Positions 63,791-64,000 of a DNA stretch of 64,000 nt are shown here, piece by piece. The stretch lies in contig NC_134028.1 in NCBI RefSeq assembly GCF_964204645.1, positions 25,022,153 through 25,086,152 on the forward strand, read 5' to 3'. Positions within the stretch are counted from its first letter, which is position 1. Every line of letters starts with the position of its first letter. The notes below the pieces were generated by a model, which saw only the letters and a program-made list of their open reading frames with translations, had not been told where the DNA came from and did no database searches. The translations under genes were made by a program, and so were the position numbers. The DNA is from Tubulanus polymorphus. Lineage: Eukaryota; Nemertea; Palaeonemertea; Tubulaniformes; Tubulanidae.

Positions 63791-64000
63791 ATGACCGGTT
63801 TACTCGTGGTTGTAATATCCTTACTCGGGCTATGTCACATGTCTGTGGCCTGGAAAAACCAATGGGACCAACCTCTCAATTTCCAGTGTCCTAATAATCA
63901 ACACATTCAGTGGTTTAAGAGTCGACACGATAATGGTCGCGAAGATCGACTGTTTGACATGAACTGCCGACCGGGATACGTCGGAACTGATTGCAGTTGG
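63791..64000 (+). CDS. Dermatopontin (plus presumed aerolysin-like) fusion protein, copy E, 5' end only
   Basis: The ATG directly follows a ttttcag acceptor, as in copies A and C. The 70 visible codons give the signal peptide (MTGLLVVVISLLGLCHMSVA) and the first dermatopontin repeats (WDQPLNFQC, DRLFDMNC, GYVGTDCSW). The gene runs off the right edge, so the aerolysin-like half is only presumed from the close match to copies A and C. It is on the opposite strand to those copies. The promoter and 5' UTR exon lie at 63581-63708. Confidence 0.8.
   Translation, partial: MTGLLVVVISLLGLCHMSVAWKNQWDQPLNFQCPNNQHIQWFKSRHDNGREDRLFDMNCRPGYVGTDCSW

Overview
This is an intron-rich, AT-leaning animal genome segment. 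GT-AG introns, a very large extracellular mosaic gene, dispersed palindromic MITE-like repeats, tRNA-derived SINE heads and a decayed CR1/L2-type reverse transcriptase all point to a metazoan. The SVEP1/polydom-like core, an aerolysin-fold fusion and a calcyphosin-like gene fit a marine invertebrate, most likely a lophotrochozoan. That placement is inference; nothing here fixes the species.

Layout. At the left edge (1-160, +) is the 3' tail of a gene, possibly a C-type lectin. From 31119 down to 1732 (-) runs one giant gene. I could place 56 coding exons in unbroken reading phase, about 3,200 residues. Domain order: signal peptide, C-type lectin, LDLa, CUB, apple-like, CUB, apple, 4 sushi, 2 Ca-binding EGF, 4 sushi, 2 HYR, sushi, a domain I do not recognise, 3 cysteine-rich GCC2/GCC3 modules, an EGF string, pentraxin/laminin-G, HYR, sushi, a second unrecognised domain ending in a furin site, 3 more GCC2/GCC3 modules, a Ser/Thr stalk, EGF, transmembrane helix and cytoplasmic tail. 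At 34242-35297 (-) is an intronless class A GPCR. At 37459-44666 (-) a four-exon gene is predicted to encode a small secreted prohormone-like peptide that I cannot assign to a family. At 48587-51559 (+) is a calcyphosin-like EF-hand gene.

The right 12 kb is the most unusual part. Three copies of a dermatopontin plus aerolysin-like fusion gene (52245-53588 -, 58036-59383 -, and 63791 onward + running off the window) alternate with two paralogues of an unrecognised small secreted protein (55183-57841 + and 60612-62993 -). The two families appear to have been duplicated as a module. The fusion genes share a 5' UTR exon and a TATA promoter. The small-protein genes share exon count, phases and an identical first-exon length, and the + copy carries two in-phase terminal exons.

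How the genes may work together. The giant membrane protein looks like a modular cell-surface recognition receptor. The right-hand cluster looks like a secreted defence, venom or matrix locus in which dermatopontin targets an aerolysin-type pore-forming-like module, with a co-duplicated small secreted protein of unknown role. These functional links are inference from context; no expression data were available.
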